A DNA stretch of 64,000 nucleotides from Actinobacillus indolicus (lineage in GTDB: Bacteria; Pseudomonadota; Gammaproteobacteria; Enterobacterales; Pasteurellaceae), in NCBI RefSeq assembly GCF_004519515.1, contig NZ_CP038145.1:434001-498000 (forward strand), written 5' to 3'. A program made the position numbers and the translations under genes. A model generated the notes under the pieces. It was not told the DNA's origin. It ran no database searches and was given only the letters and a program-made list of their open reading frames with translations. Shown piece after piece: positions 17,596 to 25,724 of the stretch (positions are counted from its first letter, which is position 1; each line of letters opens with the position of its first letter).

Positions 17596-18222
17596 CTATG
17601 AGTAAGAAGAATGGCGTAAACGTAAGTCTGGTCGGGCAATTAAGTAGATAATTAATGCGGTAATTGCCCCAAGCGTATCAGCGAGCATATCTTTTTGAGC
17701 GTCCCAAATGTCGCCTTGCGAACCTAAAAACTCAATGCCTGCATTTCCGCCTTCAATCACCGCATATTGCCATTCAATGATTTCATAGGTTGCGGCAACT
17801 GCCATAATGAAAAAGAGCGAAAAGAAGAATGCCACGCCCAAGCCGCATTTACGCTTACGCAATAACCATTCTGCCATCGGGAAGCTATAAAAACCGATAA
17901 TGTAGTGAGCTACACGGTCAAAGTGGTTACGGTCTTCGCCTAAAAAGGTCAAATACTGATTTGCCCAGTCAAACGGCACATTTGCAAAGGTATATTTTGC
18001 ACCGATTAGGTGCATAATCATCCACAATGACATCAATACATAGGCAAGCCCACTAAATTGAAAGCGTGGATAAGTGAGCAACAGTAAACCGAATACTGCA
18101 AAAATTGGCATCACTTCTGCATACCATACAGCCCTGTCCGTCGGGTTAAAACCAGACCAGACAGAAACGACCGTAATCACAATCGCTAAAAAAAGCGGAA
18201 CGATATGGGAACGGCTTTGCAT
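17596..18222 (-). CDS. YjdF/DUF2238 family membrane protein
   Basis: Polytopic inner-membrane protein of about 208 residues with roughly six hydrophobic helices. Conserved family stretches are RNHFDRVAHYIIGFYSFPMAEW, TYEIIEWQYA and GSQGDIWDAQKDMLADTLGA. Function unknown. I start at ATG 18222, which overlaps the djlA stop by 1 bp (TAATG) and has GGAAAT in front; the alternative is a TTG three codons earlier. Probably translated together with djlA. Confidence 0.82.
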   Translation of the reverse strand: MQSRSHIVPLFLAIVITVVSVWSGFNPTDRAVWYAEVMPIFAVFGLLLLTYPRFQFSGLAYVLMSLWMIMHLIGAKYTFANVPFDWANQYLTFLGEDRNHFDRVAHYIIGFYSFPMAEWLLRKRKCGLGVAFFFSLFFIMAVAATYEIIEWQYAVIEGGNAGIEFLGSQGDIWDAQKDMLADTLGAITALIIYLIARPDLRLRHSSYS

Positions 18223-19082
18223 TATTTCCAACCTTTTGATTTACAAATGAGATCATAAGCAGCTTGAATTTGCTGTGCTTTTTCTTTTGCCACTTCCATC
18301 ATTTCAGGCGGTAAACCTTTTGCGACTAATTTATCTGGGTGGTGTTCATTCATTAATTTACGATAAGCACGTTTAACTGTAGCTTGATCGTCACTTTCTG
18401 ACACCCCTAATACGCTATAAGCGTCTTTTAAACTTGGTCCGCTTGAACGCTGATAACCGCCATAATTTCCTTGATATTGTCCTTGTTGGCTTGAATCTTG
18501 CTGTTCATATTGATAATAGCCTGAACGGAAACGCTGAGCTGCCGCTACCATGGCGATCATCTGTTCAAACTGCAAGCGGGACATTCCCAATGTTTCAGCA
18601 ATAGTGAATAAAATTTGCTGCTCATTGCCATCTAAATTGCCATCTTGTAATGCAGCTTGCATCTGAACTTCCACGAAGAAACGTAATAAATCACGACGCT
18701 GTCCGCAGGCTTCACGGAACTCCTGCATGACTTGGCGTAGCGGAAAATCCGCCTCTTTACCGAGTGTAAATGCCTTCTGAGCCAATTGTTGATTATTGGC
18801 ATCTAGCTTCATGTTCGCCATTAATTGACGAGCAAGCTGAATATCATTTTCTGTCACTCGTCCTTTAGCTTTAGAAATATGTCCTAACACTGCAAAAGTT
18901 GTTTGCATAAAGAGTGACTGGCGCGTTAATGCTTTTCCAAAAATAGTAGAAGATACACTACCTAGTTCATAAAGTTTTTTATCTGCCCAATGACCTATCA
19001 ATAAGCCTAATAAGCCTCCCAAAAAACCACCAAAAATTTTATAACCTAAAATGAAGCCTAGAATTTTTCCAATAAATTGCAT
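18222..19082 (-). CDS. djlA: Co-chaperone DjlA
   Basis: Membrane-anchored J-domain protein that stimulates DnaK; in E. coli it is linked to envelope signalling. The 286 residues have an N-terminal glycine-rich transmembrane segment (about 7-29, GFILGYKIFGGFLGGLLGLL), a TerB-like helical domain (about 55-190), a Q/G/Y-rich linker, and a C-terminal J domain (about 220-286) with the HPD motif in NEHHPDKL. Length and order match the family. Confidence 0.95.
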   Translation of the reverse strand: MQFIGKILGFILGYKIFGGFLGGLLGLLIGHWADKKLYELGSVSSTIFGKALTRQSLFMQTTFAVLGHISKAKGRVTENDIQLARQLMANMKLDANNQQLAQKAFTLGKEADFPLRQVMQEFREACGQRRDLLRFFVEVQMQAALQDGNLDGNEQQILFTIAETLGMSRLQFEQMIAMVAAAQRFRSGYYQYEQQDSSQQGQYQGNYGGYQRSSGPSLKDAYSVLGVSESDDQATVKRAYRKLMNEHHPDKLVAKGLPPEMMEVAKEKAQQIQAAYDLICKSKGWK

Positions 19083-19170
19083 CGACTGCCCTTATTTATG
19101 ATTAAAACTTTAACCATTTTAACGGAAAATCCTTAAAAAATAATTAAGGAATACAGAATTTACACATAAA

Positions 19171-19200
19171 AATAAAGCCCCGAAAATTCGGGGCTTTATT
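19171..19200 (-). terminator. Terminator of the tol-pal operon
   Basis: AATAAAGCCCCGAA and TTCGGGGCTTTATT form a 13-14 bp stem 25 bp after the pal stop. Confidence 0.88.
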
Positions 19201-19225
19201 ATTTAACATATTAATCTACTAAAAA

Positions 19226-19708
19226 TTAGTATTCTAATACTGCACGACGGTTTTTCGCGTAATCAGCTTCTGTGTGACCTAATACAGCTGGTTTTTCTTC
19301 ACCGTAAGAAACTGTTGCTACATTGTTAGCACCTTTAGCAGCTAAATAGCTTTGTACTGCATCTGCACGACGTTGGCCTAACGCGATGTTGTACTCAGGA
19401 GTACCACGCTCATCAGCGTGACCTGCAACGGTTACTTTACCTTGTGACGCTGTTAAATATTGAGCGTGAGCGTCTAAAAGTTGTTGGTATTCACCTTCAA
19501 CTGTATAACGGTCAAAACCGAAATACACAGTGTTGTAACGAGTTTGTAAATCTTGAACAGATAAACCACCAAATGTTTGGCCATTTACATCTGCTGCACC
19601 TGCGCCTGCTGTATTAGCTGTAGCACTTGCATTGTCGTTTGAGCTGCTACATGCTGCTAAAACGAAAGCTGGTGCCGCGATCATTAAAACTTTAGCTAGT
19701 TTTTTCAT
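19226..19708 (-). CDS. pal: Peptidoglycan-associated lipoprotein Pal
   Basis: Outer-membrane lipoprotein that binds peptidoglycan and TolB, part of the Tol-Pal system that constricts the outer membrane at division. The 160 residues start with a lipoprotein signal and lipobox VLAAC (Cys20). The C-terminal OmpA-like domain (about 50-160) shows VYFGFDRYTVEGEY, VAGHADERGTPEYNIALGQRRA and KNRRAVLEY. In H. influenzae the equivalent is the P6 antigen. Last gene of the operon. Confidence 0.97.
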   Translation of the reverse strand: MKKLAKVLMIAAPAFVLAACSSSNDNASATANTAGAGAADVNGQTFGGLSVQDLQTRYNTVYFGFDRYTVEGEYQQLLDAHAQYLTASQGKVTVAGHADERGTPEYNIALGQRRADAVQSYLAAKGANNVATVSYGEEKPAVLGHTEADYAKNRRAVLEY

Positions 19709-19727
19709 TTTTTTTCTCCAAAAAGAA

Positions 19728-21014
19728 TTATTGTTTAGTCAAATAAGGTGACCAAGCAGGGAATTTATACTGTCCACCTGCTCCCGGCAAATTAGCTTTA
19801 AAACGGCCATCTGCGGACACCAATTGTAGCACTTTGCTCACGCCTTTGGTAGAGCTATAAATAACCATAGTACCATTTGGTGAAATACTTGGACTTTCGT
19901 CTAAAAACGTTGAACTGATTGCTTCTGTGCCACCCGAAGCAAGATCACGTTTTACAATTCTATCACCTGAAACCATGATTAAATTCTTGCCATCTGCCGA
20001 AATTTTACCACTACCGCTACCGCCAATTAAGCTAGCACCACCGCCAGATGAACTCATTTGATATACTTGTGGTTGACCACCACGATCTGATGTAAATAGG
20101 ATATAACCACCATCTGGTGACCAGCTTGGCTCCGTGTTATTTCCTGCATTACTGGTTAATTGTTTTGGTGAACCACCACCCACGCCAGTTACATAAATAT
20201 TAAGCAACCCATCTTGGTTCGAAGCAAATGCCACTCGAGAACCATCAGGAGAGAACGATGGTGCGCCATTATGACCTTTTAATGCGCCAACAACTTTGCG
20301 ACTTCCTGATCGAATATCATGAACGACAACTTGTGATTTTTTATTTTCAAAAGTCACGTAAGCTAATTTTGAACCATCCGGAGACCATTCTGGTGACATT
20401 AACGGCTCTTTACTTTTTACCACAGTAAATGCATTAAAGCCATCATAATCTGAAACTCTTAATTCGTAAGATGATACACCACGTTGCACAACATAGGCAA
20501 TTTTTGTCCTAAATGCACCGCGAATTTGCGTTAGCTTTTCAAATACTTGGTCACTTACTGTATGAGCACCTAAACGAATTTGTGCCGCTGGTACATTAAA
20601 TGATCCTTGGGCGATCACACCACCTGCTGTCCCTGATGTACCTAAGGTATCAATCAGTTGGTAAGCAATATTATAACCACCGCCAGCAGGAGACACTTGC
20701 CCAACAACGATATTATCAATACCAATATTTGTCCACTGCTCAGCATTTACCTCTGCAGCAGAACCTGGTTGAGCAGGTAAACTTGAACGATCAAGCGGTG
20801 TGAATTTACCACTATTTCTCAAATCATCTGACACAATTTGTGCTACATCAGCAGGAACGCCCCCCGAAGCTTTAAATGGAACAACCGCAATAGGTTGTGC
20901 CATACTTACACCCTGATCAATTGAAATTCTTACGTCTGATTCAGCATTTACTGTCACAGAGAAAAGCAATCCAACCATTCCAATTACACTCGCAAAACGA
21001 GATACTAATTTCAT
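19728..21014 (-). CDS. tolB: Tol-Pal system protein TolB
   Basis: Periplasmic beta-propeller protein that binds Pal and TolA. The 428 residues have a signal peptide ending near VNA, an N-terminal D1 domain (VRISIDQGVSMAQPIAVVPFK) and repeated propeller WD40-like blades such as PEWSPDGSKLAYVTFE, PSFSPDGSRVAFASN and PSWSPDGGYILFTSD. It lies 19 bp before pal and 18 bp after tolA, within one operon. Confidence 0.97.
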   Translation of the reverse strand: MKLVSRFASVIGMVGLLFSVTVNAESDVRISIDQGVSMAQPIAVVPFKASGGVPADVAQIVSDDLRNSGKFTPLDRSSLPAQPGSAAEVNAEQWTNIGIDNIVVGQVSPAGGGYNIAYQLIDTLGTSGTAGGVIAQGSFNVPAAQIRLGAHTVSDQVFEKLTQIRGAFRTKIAYVVQRGVSSYELRVSDYDGFNAFTVVKSKEPLMSPEWSPDGSKLAYVTFENKKSQVVVHDIRSGSRKVVGALKGHNGAPSFSPDGSRVAFASNQDGLLNIYVTGVGGGSPKQLTSNAGNNTEPSWSPDGGYILFTSDRGGQPQVYQMSSSGGGASLIGGSGSGKISADGKNLIMVSGDRIVKRDLASGGTEAISSTFLDESPSISPNGTMVIYSSTKGVSKVLQLVSADGRFKANLPGAGGQYKFPAWSPYLTKQ

Positions 21015-21032
21015 TTTAACCCTCTCGGTTGA

Positions 21033-22367
21033 TTATTTAACTTTTAAACTAAAATCTAGTGTTGGTGATTTATATTGCTGGTATACCGCATCAGATGGTG
21101 CCGGTGGAACTTTACGCGTTGCCACAATCGCACTTACTGCTGCATCACATACAGCTTTATCTCCTGACATAACTTGATAGTTGGTAATAGTACCATCTCG
21201 TCCTAAGAAGATTTTCACATCACATTGTTTACCTGCAAAACTTGGATCTACGCGGTATTTAGATTGAATCAATTTCTTAATTCGTTGACCATAAGCACTA
21301 CCATCAACATTAGCGCCTTGACCTTGCCCTGACGTTCCGCCCGAACCTTGTGAACCAGCACTATTCTTATTACCGCCTTTGCTAGAACCGCCGCCAATAT
21401 CTCCACCACTTAAGAAATCATCAAGGGCTTTGTTATTTTTGGCTTGTTGTGCTTTGGCTTCTGCATCAGCTTTGGCTTTAGCCTCTTTTGCAGCTTTTTC
21501 TTTCGCCTCTTTTTCCGCTTTAGCTTTAGCTTCTTTCTCAGCTTTTTCTTTCGCCTCTTTTTCCGCTTTCGCTTTAGCTTCTTTCTCAGCTTTTTCTTTC
21601 GCCTCTTTTTCCGCTTTCGCTTTAGCTTCTTTCTCAGCTTTTTCTTTCGCCTCTTTTTCCGCTTTCGCTTTAGCTTCTTTTTCAGCTTTCTCTTTTGCTG
21701 CAGCTTGTTCTGCTTTCTGCTTTTCAAGCTTTTCTGCTTGAGCTTTAGCAAGCTCCTGCTCTTTTAACTTTTTCTGTTCTTCCAGCTTTTTCTGTTGCTG
21801 CTCTTCCTTAAGTTTCTTTTCTTGTTCAGCTTGTTTTGCTAACGCTTCTAAACGTTTTGCTTCCGCATCAGCCTTCAATTTAGCCGCTTCAGCAAGTTTA
21901 CGTTGAGTCGCTTCTTCTTGCTGCTTTTTAAGCTGTTCTTGTTTAATTTGTTCCTGACGAACTAACTCTTGTTTACGTTGTTCTTCTTTTAAACGCTTTT
22001 CTTCTTGCTGTTTTTGCTGAGCTAATTGAATCGCTTTCTCTTTTGCTTGCTGTTCAGCAATTTCCTGTGGCGTTGGTTTATCTTCTTGCTCTTCAGGTTG
22101 TTCCTTAGGTTTTTCTTCAGGTTTAGGTTCAACCTTTTTAGCTTGGCTTCCTTGTTTTTCAGCCTTTAAGCGCCCATATTCTGCGGCAACTTGCCCTGTA
22201 TCAACCATAACGGCATCAAGGGAATCACTATCACCGCCACTGCCACCTGCTGAAGGTAACGTTGTATTAGTAAATAACGAACCTAAGATCAGTAATCCTA
22301 TTAACAATAGATGTAATAGAATGGATACAATAACAGCGAGTTCTAACCTATCATTTTGAGATTTCAC
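21033..22367 (-). CDS. tolA: Cell envelope integrity protein TolA
   Basis: Inner-membrane protein linking the TolQR motor to TolB-Pal. Domains: one N-terminal membrane helix (about 11-33), a long Lys/Ala/Glu/Gln-rich helical domain II (about 70-310) with a 16-residue near-perfect tandem repeat, a Gly/Ser-rich linker (about 322-350), and the C-terminal domain III (about 355-444) with IQSKYRVDPSFAGKQCDVKIFLGRDG and VPPAPSDAVYQQY. The repeat length may vary between strains. Confidence 0.95.
   Translation of the reverse strand: MKSQNDRLELAVIVSILLHLLLIGLLILGSLFTNTTLPSAGGSGGDSDSLDAVMVDTGQVAAEYGRLKAEKQGSQAKKVEPKPEEKPKEQPEEQEDKPTPQEIAEQQAKEKAIQLAQQKQQEEKRLKEEQRKQELVRQEQIKQEQLKKQQEEATQRKLAEAAKLKADAEAKRLEALAKQAEQEKKLKEEQQQKKLEEQKKLKEQELAKAQAEKLEKQKAEQAAAKEKAEKEAKAKAEKEAKEKAEKEAKAKAEKEAKEKAEKEAKAKAEKEAKEKAEKEAKAKAEKEAKEKAAKEAKAKADAEAKAQQAKNNKALDDFLSGGDIGGGSSKGGNKNSAGSQGSGGTSGQGQGANVDGSAYGQRIKKLIQSKYRVDPSFAGKQCDVKIFLGRDGTITNYQVMSGDKAVCDAAVSAIVATRKVPPAPSDAVYQQYKSPTLDFSLKVK
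21475..21700 (-). repeat. 48-bp tandem repeats in tolA domain II
   Basis: The coding strand repeats a 16-codon block (AEKEAKEKAEKEAKAK) about four times with almost no base changes. This is a recent-looking slippage array. It would lengthen or shorten the periplasmic helix by multiples of 16 residues without a frameshift. Confidence 0.85.
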
Positions 22368-22385
22368 GTATCATCCTCGCGAGTA

Positions 22386-22826
22386 TTATTTACCTTCAGT
22401 CATTAAACCTACTGATTTGATGCCTGCGTCTTTCAATAATGAAATACCTTTCATTACCTCTTCATAAGGAACATCTTTACCACCAGCGACAAGAAATAAA
22501 GTATTATTATCTTTTTGGAATGCATCTCCAGCATAAGCAATAACATCTTGCTCAGTTAAATTTTCCTGCTGGTTTGCTTGAACATAATTCCCATCAATTT
22601 TTAGCTTATACTCTGCGACACCCGATATTTCTAAAATAACAGGGGTTTTATCTTCATTTGAAACTGATTGACTGTGACGATCTTCGGGCAACTCTACTTC
22701 AACACTTTGACTGATGATTGGAGCTGTAGCCATGAAAATAAGTAACAATACGAGTAACACGTCCAAAAATGGAACAATGTTAATTTCAGATTTAATGTCA
22801 TTACGTTTACGACGACGGTAAGACAT
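22386..22826 (-). CDS. tolR: Tol-Pal protein TolR
   Basis: Proton-channel partner of TolQ in the Tol motor, ExbD/TolR family. The 146 residues have one transmembrane helix (about 19-38) bearing the functional aspartate in IVPFLDVLLVLLLIFMAT, followed by a periplasmic domain. Same operon as tolQ (64 bp) and tolA (18 bp). Confidence 0.96.
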   Translation of the reverse strand: MSYRRRKRNDIKSEINIVPFLDVLLVLLLIFMATAPIISQSVEVELPEDRHSQSVSNEDKTPVILEISGVAEYKLKIDGNYVQANQQENLTEQDVIAYAGDAFQKDNNTLFLVAGGKDVPYEEVMKGISLLKDAGIKSVGLMTEGK

Positions 22827-22890
22827 AGATTCCTCTTCTATATTAGTAAAGGATCTTACAAGCGGTAAGATCCATCTTAAAATTTACAAA

Positions 22891-23571
22891 TTATTTTTTC
22901 GCAAATACTTGGCGGTGTAAAATTGTTGTGAACTCATCAATGAAATTCACATAATTTTGCTCTAATTTGCCAACTCTTAAATTTAAACGGTTATAAGCCA
23001 TGACTGCTGGAATTGCTGCAAATAAACCAATCGCTGTCGCAATAAGTGCCTCTGCGATACCTGGCGCAACCGATTGTAATGTAGCTTGTTTTACTGCACT
23101 TAATCCCATAAATGAGTGCATAATACCCCAGACTGTACCAAATAAACCAATATATGGGCTAATAGAACCAACGGTACCTAAAAATGGAATATAATTTTCT
23201 AATCCTTCAACTTCACGGTTTAACGCAAGATTCATTGCTCGACTCGAACCTTGAATAATAGACTCTGGAGAATCTGGGTTTGCCTGTTGTAAACGATTAA
23301 ACTCTTTAAAACCTACATAAAAAATCTGTTCAGAACCACTTAAACCATCACGGCGATTTTCTAATCCCTCGTGCAAGCGATGTAGATCTTCTCCTGACCA
23401 AAAACGATCTTCAAAAGCTAAAGAATCTTTTTTAGCTCGTGTTAACACGCTACTACGCTGAATAATTACAGCCCATGATAATACAGAGAAAGCCACTAAG
23501 ATTAGAATAACTAACTTAACGACAATACTCGCTTCCATAAATAATGAAACTAAATTAAATTCAGTTGCCAT
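22891..23571 (-). CDS. tolQ: Tol-Pal protein TolQ
   Basis: Three-helix inner-membrane stator of the Tol motor, MotA/TolQ/ExbB family, 226 residues. ASIVVKLVILILVAFSVLSW is the first helix. The conserved IPFLGTVGSISPYIGLFGTVWGIMHSF and GIAEALIATAIGLFAAIPAVMAYNRL cover helices two and three. First Tol gene, 24 bp after ybgC. Confidence 0.96.
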   Translation of the reverse strand: MATEFNLVSLFMEASIVVKLVILILVAFSVLSWAVIIQRSSVLTRAKKDSLAFEDRFWSGEDLHRLHEGLENRRDGLSGSEQIFYVGFKEFNRLQQANPDSPESIIQGSSRAMNLALNREVEGLENYIPFLGTVGSISPYIGLFGTVWGIMHSFMGLSAVKQATLQSVAPGIAEALIATAIGLFAAIPAVMAYNRLNLRVGKLEQNYVNFIDEFTTILHRQVFAKK

Positions 23572-23595
23572 TGAGTAAACTCCAAAATAAAAATA

Positions 23596-23997
23596 CTAAA
23601 TTGTGGTTTGTTGAAAAGCCTGTTTGATATTTGCAGGAATTGCAACTGGCTTCATTTTTGTCAGATCAACAGATGCAACAGTGACTAATGCCTCACTTAA
23701 GAGATTATCATCTCTCCATAACTGTTGATAAAAGACTATTTTTGCTCCCTTTAGTTCAGATATTTTCGTTTGAACTCTTAATAAATCATCTAAGCGGGCC
23801 GGTATTTTATAGTCAATTTCCATTTTTTTAACAACAAATGCTAAACAATCTGCTAGCAAATTTTGTTGAGAAAAACCTAATTTACGTAGATATTCAGTTC
23901 TCGCTCTTTCAAAGAAATGCAAATAACGAGCATGATAAACCACACCACCTGCATCTGTATCTTCGTAATATACTCGAATAGGAAAATCCACAATCAT
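23596..23997 (-). CDS. ybgC: YbgC acyl-CoA thioesterase
   Basis: Hotdog-fold thioesterase encoded at the head of the tol operon; in H. influenzae it cleaves short-chain acyl-CoAs and in E. coli it interacts with phospholipid-synthesis proteins. The 133 residues include the active-site stretch VYYEDTDAGGVVYHARYLHFFERARTE (catalytic Asp near residue 16). Its link with Tol-Pal is conserved in many proteobacteria. Confidence 0.95.
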   Translation of the reverse strand: MIVDFPIRVYYEDTDAGGVVYHARYLHFFERARTEYLRKLGFSQQNLLADCLAFVVKKMEIDYKIPARLDDLLRVQTKISELKGAKIVFYQQLWRDDNLLSEALVTVASVDLTKMKPVAIPANIKQAFQQTTI

Positions 23998-24128
23998 TAT
24001 CTCAAGCTATTTCCAAAAAGAAAAACGCCCAAAAACTAGGCGCAAATTACTTGTCATTTTAGAGAGAGTAAAATCGTTGTGCAAGTCTTTTTAACTGAAA
24101 AATGAATTATATGGCAGATAAAAATGAT

Positions 24129-24150
24129 AAGAGCCTATAATCAGGCTCTT
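24129..24150 (-). terminator. Terminator of the cyd operon
   Basis: AAGAGCCT-ATAATC-AGGCTCTT, followed on the minus strand by ATCATTTTT, just after ybgE. It separates the cyd transcript from the downstream ybgC-tol operon. Confidence 0.8.
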
Positions 24151-24156
24151 AAAAGG

Positions 24157-24447
24157 TTATGAAAGTATCACTAAAGCAATTAATGCAGGAAGAATAATGG
24201 CATACCCCAACAACGGCATAAAAACCATTTGCCATCTTGTTGATTTAATCTCAAAGCCAAAACCATGTACAAATAAAATCAACATTCCATAGAAAACGCC
24301 GGCTACTAAGTAAGGAATTTTTCCACCAAAGTAGAGAGCAAAGGTGTTGGAATAGAGCAATATCATTGCAAACATTGCAATAGAAAGGATAAAAGAAAGG
24401 GCTTTTAGCCAGCCCTTTCTTGTGAGTTGATAGAGTGAATTAATCAT
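24157..24447 (-). CDS. ybgE: Cyd operon protein YbgE
   Basis: Small inner-membrane protein of 96 residues that accompanies cytochrome bd genes; its exact role is unclear. Three hydrophobic helices are visible, and the N-terminus SLYQLTRKGWLKALSFILS is typical. It is the fourth gene after cydA, cydB and cydX, the standard order. Confidence 0.88.
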   Translation of the reverse strand: MINSLYQLTRKGWLKALSFILSIAMFAMILLYSNTFALYFGGKIPYLVAGVFYGMLILFVHGFGFEIKSTRWQMVFMPLLGYAIILPALIALVILS

Positions 24448-24452
24448 CTATA

Positions 24453-24551
24453 TTACTCGTCAAATTTACCTGTTTTCTCAATGCTTACTGTAATGACTGT
24501 TGCAAACAGGATAGCAAGAAAAATACCTAATACCCAAGTTACATAAAACAT
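24453..24551 (-). CDS. cydX: Cytochrome bd subunit CydX (32 aa)
   Basis: Very short gene between cydB and ybgE. Translation gives a 32-residue single-helix peptide beginning MFYVTWVLGIFLAILFA and ending EKTGKFDE. The N-terminal MFYxxWxLG and the glutamate after the helix are the CydX hallmarks. CydX is a structural subunit of cytochrome bd needed for stable haem binding. AAGGAGATCC lies before the ATG, and the start is 11 bp after the cydB stop. Confidence 0.95.
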   Translation of the reverse strand: MFYVTWVLGIFLAILFATVITVSIEKTGKFDE

Positions 24552-24562
24552 AATGGATCTCC

Positions 24563-25711
24563 TTAGTATAAACTTGCACTTTTCTCTTCAATATATTTAG
24601 CGTCAAGACGACCAAACATTTTGAAGTAAGTCCAAATTGTATAGCTTAATACAAGCGGAACAAAGATACAGGCAACAATAAACATTACGGTTAATGTGTT
24701 ATGACTTGCAGTTGCATCCCACATCGTTAAGCTCATTTCTGGATGAGTAATTGATGGCATTACAAATGGGAACATTGCAACACCTGCCGTTAAAATTACG
24801 CCCGCTTGCATAATTGATGAGCATAAGAATGCAAGTCCACCATTATTTGCTTTAGAGCTAACCACAGTACCTAATGCCCCAATCACAGCTAAACCAGGAA
24901 TGATGAATAATACTGGCATTTCAAAGTAGTTTTTAAACCAGGCACCACTTTCTAATACAACAGTTTTATTCACTAGAGTAGATTGTCCGTTATGATCTAA
25001 AGCACTTGTGATCACGAAACCGTCTTTGAAGTAAACCCAAACACCTGCAAGTAAAAATGCACCTAAAGCCACTAAAGCAGTTACTTGAGCCACATTTCTT
25101 ACACGATTACGTAATTCACCTGTCGTTTTCATTTGTAACCAAGTTGCACCTTGAGTTGTTAGCATCATTAAACTTACCACACCGCAAAGTAATGCAAATG
25201 GATTTAATAAGCCTAATAATTTCCAAAGGGTTGAACCTTCGTAAGTCACTTGGTTTAACTCATTGAAGTGGAACGGTACGCCTTGTAATAAGTTACCGAA
25301 TGCAACACCAAAGATTAATGATGGAACGAAACCGCCAACAAATAATCCCCAGTCCCAAGCATTACGCCATTTTTGGTCATCAATTTTCGCACGGTATTCA
25401 AAACCTACTGGGCGGAAGAATAACGCCGCAAGCACTAATACCATCGCTAAATAGAAACCAGAGAATGATGCCGCATATACCGTTGGCCACGCAGCAAAGA
25501 TCGCACCACCAGCAGTTAATAACCAAACTTGGTTACCGTCCCAGTGCGGAGCGATTGAGTTAATCATTACACGGCGTTCAACATTGCTTTTACCTACCAC
25601 TGGTAATAGGGTTAATACCCCCATATCGAAACCATCGGTAATTGCAAAGCCGATTAAAAGTACACCAATTAAAATCCACCAAATAAAGCGTAGAACTTCA
25701 TAATCTAACAT
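24563..25711 (-). CDS. cydB: Cytochrome bd ubiquinol oxidase subunit II
   Basis: Second large membrane subunit of the high-affinity bd oxidase, 382 residues with eight or nine hydrophobic helices. MLDYEVLRFIWWILIGVLLIGFAITDGFDMG is the diagnostic N-terminus; GNQVWLLTAGGAIFAAWPTVYA and SITHPEMSLTMWDATAS also fit. It lies 13 bp after cydA. Confidence 0.97.
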   Translation of the reverse strand: MLDYEVLRFIWWILIGVLLIGFAITDGFDMGVLTLLPVVGKSNVERRVMINSIAPHWDGNQVWLLTAGGAIFAAWPTVYAASFSGFYLAMVLVLAALFFRPVGFEYRAKIDDQKWRNAWDWGLFVGGFVPSLIFGVAFGNLLQGVPFHFNELNQVTYEGSTLWKLLGLLNPFALLCGVVSLMMLTTQGATWLQMKTTGELRNRVRNVAQVTALVALGAFLLAGVWVYFKDGFVITSALDHNGQSTLVNKTVVLESGAWFKNYFEMPVLFIIPGLAVIGALGTVVSSKANNGGLAFLCSSIMQAGVILTAGVAMFPFVMPSITHPEMSLTMWDATASHNTLTVMFIVACIFVPLVLSYTIWTYFKMFGRLDAKYIEEKSASLY

Positions 25712-25724
25712 ATTTTACTCCTAC

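Noticed and set aside
21379..21767. Long open frames opposite and out of frame with tolA domain II (Ala/Phe/Ser-rich and Lys/Arg-rich)
   Set aside because: They arise from the 48-bp tolA repeats being open in several frames; tolA is the real gene.
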